NCBI GenBank assembly: GCA_003535475.1
Contig: DOHC01000280.1
Span: forward strand, 1-8,845
Origin: Nitrospiraceae bacterium
GTDB lineage: Bacteria; Nitrospirota; Thermodesulfovibrionia; Thermodesulfovibrionales; UBA1546
Direction of reading: 5' to 3'
Length of the DNA stretch: 8,845 bases
Position 1 is the stretch's first letter. Each line of letters opens with the position of its first letter. The notes under the pieces are model-generated. The model was not told the DNA's origin. It did not search any database and saw only the letters and a program-made list of their open reading frames with translations. The position numbers and the translations under genes were made by a program. Positions 6,656 through 8,845 of this stretch are shown here, one piece after another.

Positions 6656-8608
6656 TTATCCCTCCACCCTTACCTTCTTTGCCAACACCGTCTCCCCAGC
6701 CAGATTATCCTGCACCTTACAGGCGATGGTGTATTCTCCTGCTTTTTCAAACTTATGCTTTGCTGTCAGGACTGCTTCGAATCTTTCGTCCCTGCCTTTT
6801 GGTTTTATCTTCTGGCGGGAAAGAATATAATCCTTGTCTGCTGTAAAATGCCCTTCGTGATAATCAAAATCCCACTGGCAGTTGACAAGGTAGCCGTCTT
6901 CATTGGATGAGAAGGCATCCATTGCTTCAAATTCATATTCCAGAGCGCCAGTTTTCTTAATGCGAATATCGCCGATTACCGGCGGCTTTGAAAATCTCAG
7001 GTAAAACTCTGTCTCGTCAACATCCTGATAGCGCTGAAGAATCCTTTTCCTGAATTCCCTTGAATCGAGCGGAATCAAGTCAATCTCCATCGGCAACTGA
7101 TTATCCTCAATATATTTTCTCAAGACCTTGATATATTCTACAACCTGACGATTAAACCGCCATCCGATAATTTTTGAGCGGACAAGTTTGTCCGGCTCAA
7201 GGCGGGATTTTATCTCATCAAAGAATGCTTTCACCGTCTCTGCATCCAAGGAATCATTCGGATTTGCAGGGCCAACCAAAATCGGCTCCTGCTGTCCTGG
7301 CGGGCGAAAGCCATGAGCAACGCCTTCAGCAGTGTTGTGGCTTGCTCCATAGCAGGTAAGAACAAAATCAATGAAAGAATTCTGGGTAATATGGCTGAAT
7401 TTATCAACCGGATAAACTCCGAGATATGAGACTTCAATACTGGGAACTTTCTCAACCGTCCCGTCAGCCTGTAACTTGGGCTGGAAATGACCTTCTTTAG
7501 CAGAGATATTGCTTTCCACTCCGCTCATCTCCTCGCCGATTTTAACAAGCCTGTCCAGAGTAACCGAAATCGCCACGCGAGATGAATCACATCCGATAAA
7601 CTTGCGCTTATTTTTCATGGCAACGGCAAAGGTTGTTCCCCCGCCGCCGAAGAAATCAGCAACAACATCGCCTTCATCGGAAGATGTTTTAATAATACGT
7701 TCTAATAATTCTTCGGGTTTCTGTGTTGGATAGCCTATTCGTTCAATTGCGGCTGGATTAATAACAGATATTTGCCATACATCACCCATGTTTGCACCCT
7801 TTACACCGTTTGTATCCTCAGTTTGAATTAATGAACCATCTTCAGCAATTGTAGTCTTGCGCTTTATACCCTTCCATCTACGAAGTGTTCCATCTGTGTA
7901 AGGTTCATATTGGACGTTAAACTCAGGGGCATCTGTTTTAGAATAAACTATAATTACATCGTGGTGACGCTGGAACTGTTTTGCCTGTGCAGACCATCTC
8001 TTATAATGCCAGATGATTTCATTCCTGAAATTCTCATACCCAAAAATCTTATCCATCTCTGTTTTGATATAATGGCTTGCGTGCCAGTCGCAGTGAATAT
8101 AAATGTTTCCTGTCTTCTTGAGAACACGCCGCATTTCCCAGAGGCGGGCATTGAGCCAAATAAGATATGAATCAATCCCTCCTTCCCAGATGTCATGAAA
8201 AGACCGCACCTCATTGGAGTCGCCCCAGATAACGTTATAGTTTCTGCCGGAGAAAAACGGCGGGTCATTATAAATCAGGTCAACTGATTCCGAAGGGAGC
8301 GTCCTTAAAACCTCAAGATTATCACCGAGTATTAATTGATTGGCAGGCAGTTCAGGAGCATTGAAAATTACTGTATCGCCATGATTCGGTGGATGAAGTC
8401 TCGGCAAGCGAATATATGGGAACACCCTGTCAAATGCCTTATGCTCATCATACCCCAAAGGCGGCCTTGCAGGATCAGGCAGATTATGAACGCGCTTGCG
8501 AATCTTTTCCGAAACAGAAAAGACCTTCTTCTGCTCAGGCAGTATTTGCCTCTGCGATTCATCCTGAAGCTTTAACAAATCTTTCTGAGATAGGACTTTT
8601 TTAGGCAT
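6656..8608 (-). CDS. mod: Type III Mod-like N6-adenine DNA methyltransferase with PKD/Ig-like C-terminus
   Basis: The enzyme transfers a methyl group from S-adenosylmethionine to adenine in the target site and would also specify the target for Res. The motif order is that of beta-class methyltransferases: motif IV NDPPF (114-118), a target-recognition region (about 195-290), motif X YPTQKP (293-298), then motif I DFFGGGGTT (318-326) and KFIGCDSS. After about residue 370 comes a long region I cannot name (YLGVYPVDKFSHI near 396-408, WRFNRQVVEYIKVL near 483-496). The last about 95 residues, with QWDFDY (578-583) and HKFEKAGEYTIACKVQDN (618-635), look like a PKD/Ig-like beta-sandwich. The start at 8608 follows family-like N-terminal sequence and overlaps the preceding 34-codon ORF by 8 bases; no Shine-Dalgarno is evident. 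Confidence 0.93.
   Translation of the reverse strand: MPKKVLSQKDLLKLQDESQRQILPEQKKVFSVSEKIRKRVHNLPDPARPPLGYDEHKAFDRVFPYIRLPRLHPPNHGDTVIFNAPELPANQLILGDNLEVLRTLPSESVDLIYNDPPFFSGRNYNVIWGDSNEVRSFHDIWEGGIDSYLIWLNARLWEMRRVLKKTGNIYIHCDWHASHYIKTEMDKIFGYENFRNEIIWHYKRWSAQAKQFQRHHDVIIVYSKTDAPEFNVQYEPYTDGTLRRWKGIKRKTTIAEDGSLIQTEDTNGVKGANMGDVWQISVINPAAIERIGYPTQKPEELLERIIKTSSDEGDVVADFFGGGGTTFAVAMKNKRKFIGCDSSRVAISVTLDRLVKIGEEMSGVESNISAKEGHFQPKLQADGTVEKVPSIEVSYLGVYPVDKFSHITQNSFIDFVLTCYGASHNTAEGVAHGFRPPGQQEPILVGPANPNDSLDAETVKAFFDEIKSRLEPDKLVRSKIIGWRFNRQVVEYIKVLRKYIEDNQLPMEIDLIPLDSREFRKRILQRYQDVDETEFYLRFSKPPVIGDIRIKKTGALEYEFEAMDAFSSNEDGYLVNCQWDFDYHEGHFTADKDYILSRQKIKPKGRDERFEAVLTAKHKFEKAGEYTIACKVQDNLAGETVLAKKVRVEG
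6660..6665 (-). promoter_or_regulatory. Strong ribosome binding site for the TIR-like gene
   Basis: The minus strand reads GGAGGG 6 bases before the ATG at 6653, inside the last codons of mod. It is the best Shine-Dalgarno in the operon and fixes the start of the TIR-like protein; it suggests this gene can be translated well independently of coupling. Confidence 0.75.
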
Positions 8609-8705
8609 GTATTATAAGAGCATCTTTATAATGCTCAGGCAGGGGCTTGCCTTTTTCTAAATAGCTTATGACCTTATCAATATGACTATCAGATAATTCT
8701 TTCAT
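8601..8705 (-). CDS. Small 34-residue ORF overlapping the mod start
   Basis: The ORF begins MKELSDSHIDKVISYLEKGK and continues with LPEHYKDALI before a stop inside the first codons of mod. The pattern of a short helix, a lysine/glycine turn and LPExY resembles the N-terminal segment I associate with some site-specific DNA methyltransferases, so it may be a detached piece of Mod or a small accessory peptide. Since mod has no visible Shine-Dalgarno, translation of this ORF could feed ribosomes to mod. No clear Shine-Dalgarno precedes its own ATG, so the start is uncertain. Confidence 0.55.
   Translation of the reverse strand: MKELSDSHIDKVISYLEKGKPLPEHYKDALIIHA
8618..8636. repeat. Inverted repeat just upstream of mod
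   Basis: GAGCAT and ATGCTC form a 6-bp inverted repeat around a 7-base centre, ending 9 bases before the mod ATG and lying within the preceding small ORF. It could be an operator for a repressor or an RNA hairpin that covers the mod initiation region. No controller protein gene is seen in the window. Confidence 0.4.
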
Positions 8706-8719
8706 GGAATAATCTATTT

Positions 8720-8842
8720 TTACTTATTCACCACTTCCCTAAAACTTAACTCTAAGGGGAGTATTACCTCTGATTTGCCTTTCTTTAGTCTTTTCTTGAA
8801 ATTCAAGATTGAAATGCCAACCACCTTGCCTTCTTCGATTCT
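8720..8842 (-). CDS. Fragment of a small protein gene, possibly DUF2283-like
   Basis: The minus strand has a 40-codon open stretch with protein-like content, RIEEGKVVGISILNFKKRL followed by a lysine-rich turn and VILPLELSF, ending in TAA 14 bases before the next ORF. The EEGKVVGISILN part recalls the end of DUF2283 proteins. A TAA lies in the same frame at the window edge (8843-8845) and there is no ATG; only GTG or TTG starts are available. It could be the tail of a broken gene, a frameshifted gene, or a short gene with a non-ATG start. Confidence 0.35.
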   Translation of the reverse strand, partial: RIEEGKVVGISILNFKKRLKKGKSEVILPLELSFREVVNK

Positions 8843-8845
8843 TTA

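Noticed and set aside
7954..8268. Minus-strand open frame of 104 codons inside mod
   Set aside because: It overlaps the methyltransferase in another frame; the mod frame carries the conserved motifs, this one does not.
8612..8617. TATAAT on the minus strand just before mod as a -10 box
   Set aside because: It is 3 bases from the ATG, so a transcript from it would start within or after the start codon, and no -35 box is seen at the right distance.

Overview
The window is a stretch of a bacterial chromosome in which every supported gene lies on the minus strand, so the order of transcription runs from the right edge to the left edge. The housekeeping part is ruvA-ruvB at the left end (ruvB runs off the window). 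The rest is a defence-type island. Protein style, moderate GC and short palindromes inside genes suggest an uncultivated Gram-negative lineage such as Nitrospirota or Desulfobacterota. That placement is a low-confidence inference.

Reading in the direction of transcription: (1) a short coding-looking fragment at the right edge (8720-8842); (2) a 34-codon peptide ORF (8601-8705) that overlaps the start of (3) a beta-class adenine methyltransferase of type III Mod type (6656-8608) with an unusual PKD/Ig-like C-terminal domain; (4) a TIR-like predicted nucleotide-binding protein (5832-6653); (5) a DUF3800 protein (5139-5825); (6) a 48-codon ORF (5009-5155) that overlaps its two neighbours; (7) a type III Res-like DEAH helicase that lacks a nuclease domain (2979-5009); (8) a separate 122-residue PD-(D/E)XK nuclease (2607-2975), in the same frame as Res and separated from it by one TGA; (9) a DUF1016/YhcG-type PD-(D/E)XK protein (1352-2533) with palindrome-encoded QTLS-like repeats in its linker; (10) ruvA (717-1298) and (11) ruvB (1-733).

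Genes 2 to 8 are packed with overlaps or gaps of at most 6 bases and look like one transcription unit. Mod and the split Res/nuclease would form a type III-like restriction-modification system. The TIR and DUF3800 genes sit between mod and res as cargo, a place where a backup or abortive function could be tied to the restriction enzyme, as PrrC is in some type I loci. This functional link is inference. The cargo is much more AT-rich where sampled (27-33% GC at 6301-6420) than parts of mod (57-58% at 7261-7320 and 7621-7680).

Separate oddities are an in-frame palindromic insertion in the ruvB N-terminus, a set of hairpin-forming QTLS units in the DUF1016 gene, and an AT-rich block over the mod target-recognition region. 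I saw no tRNA, rRNA, CRISPR array, transposase or convincing terminator.
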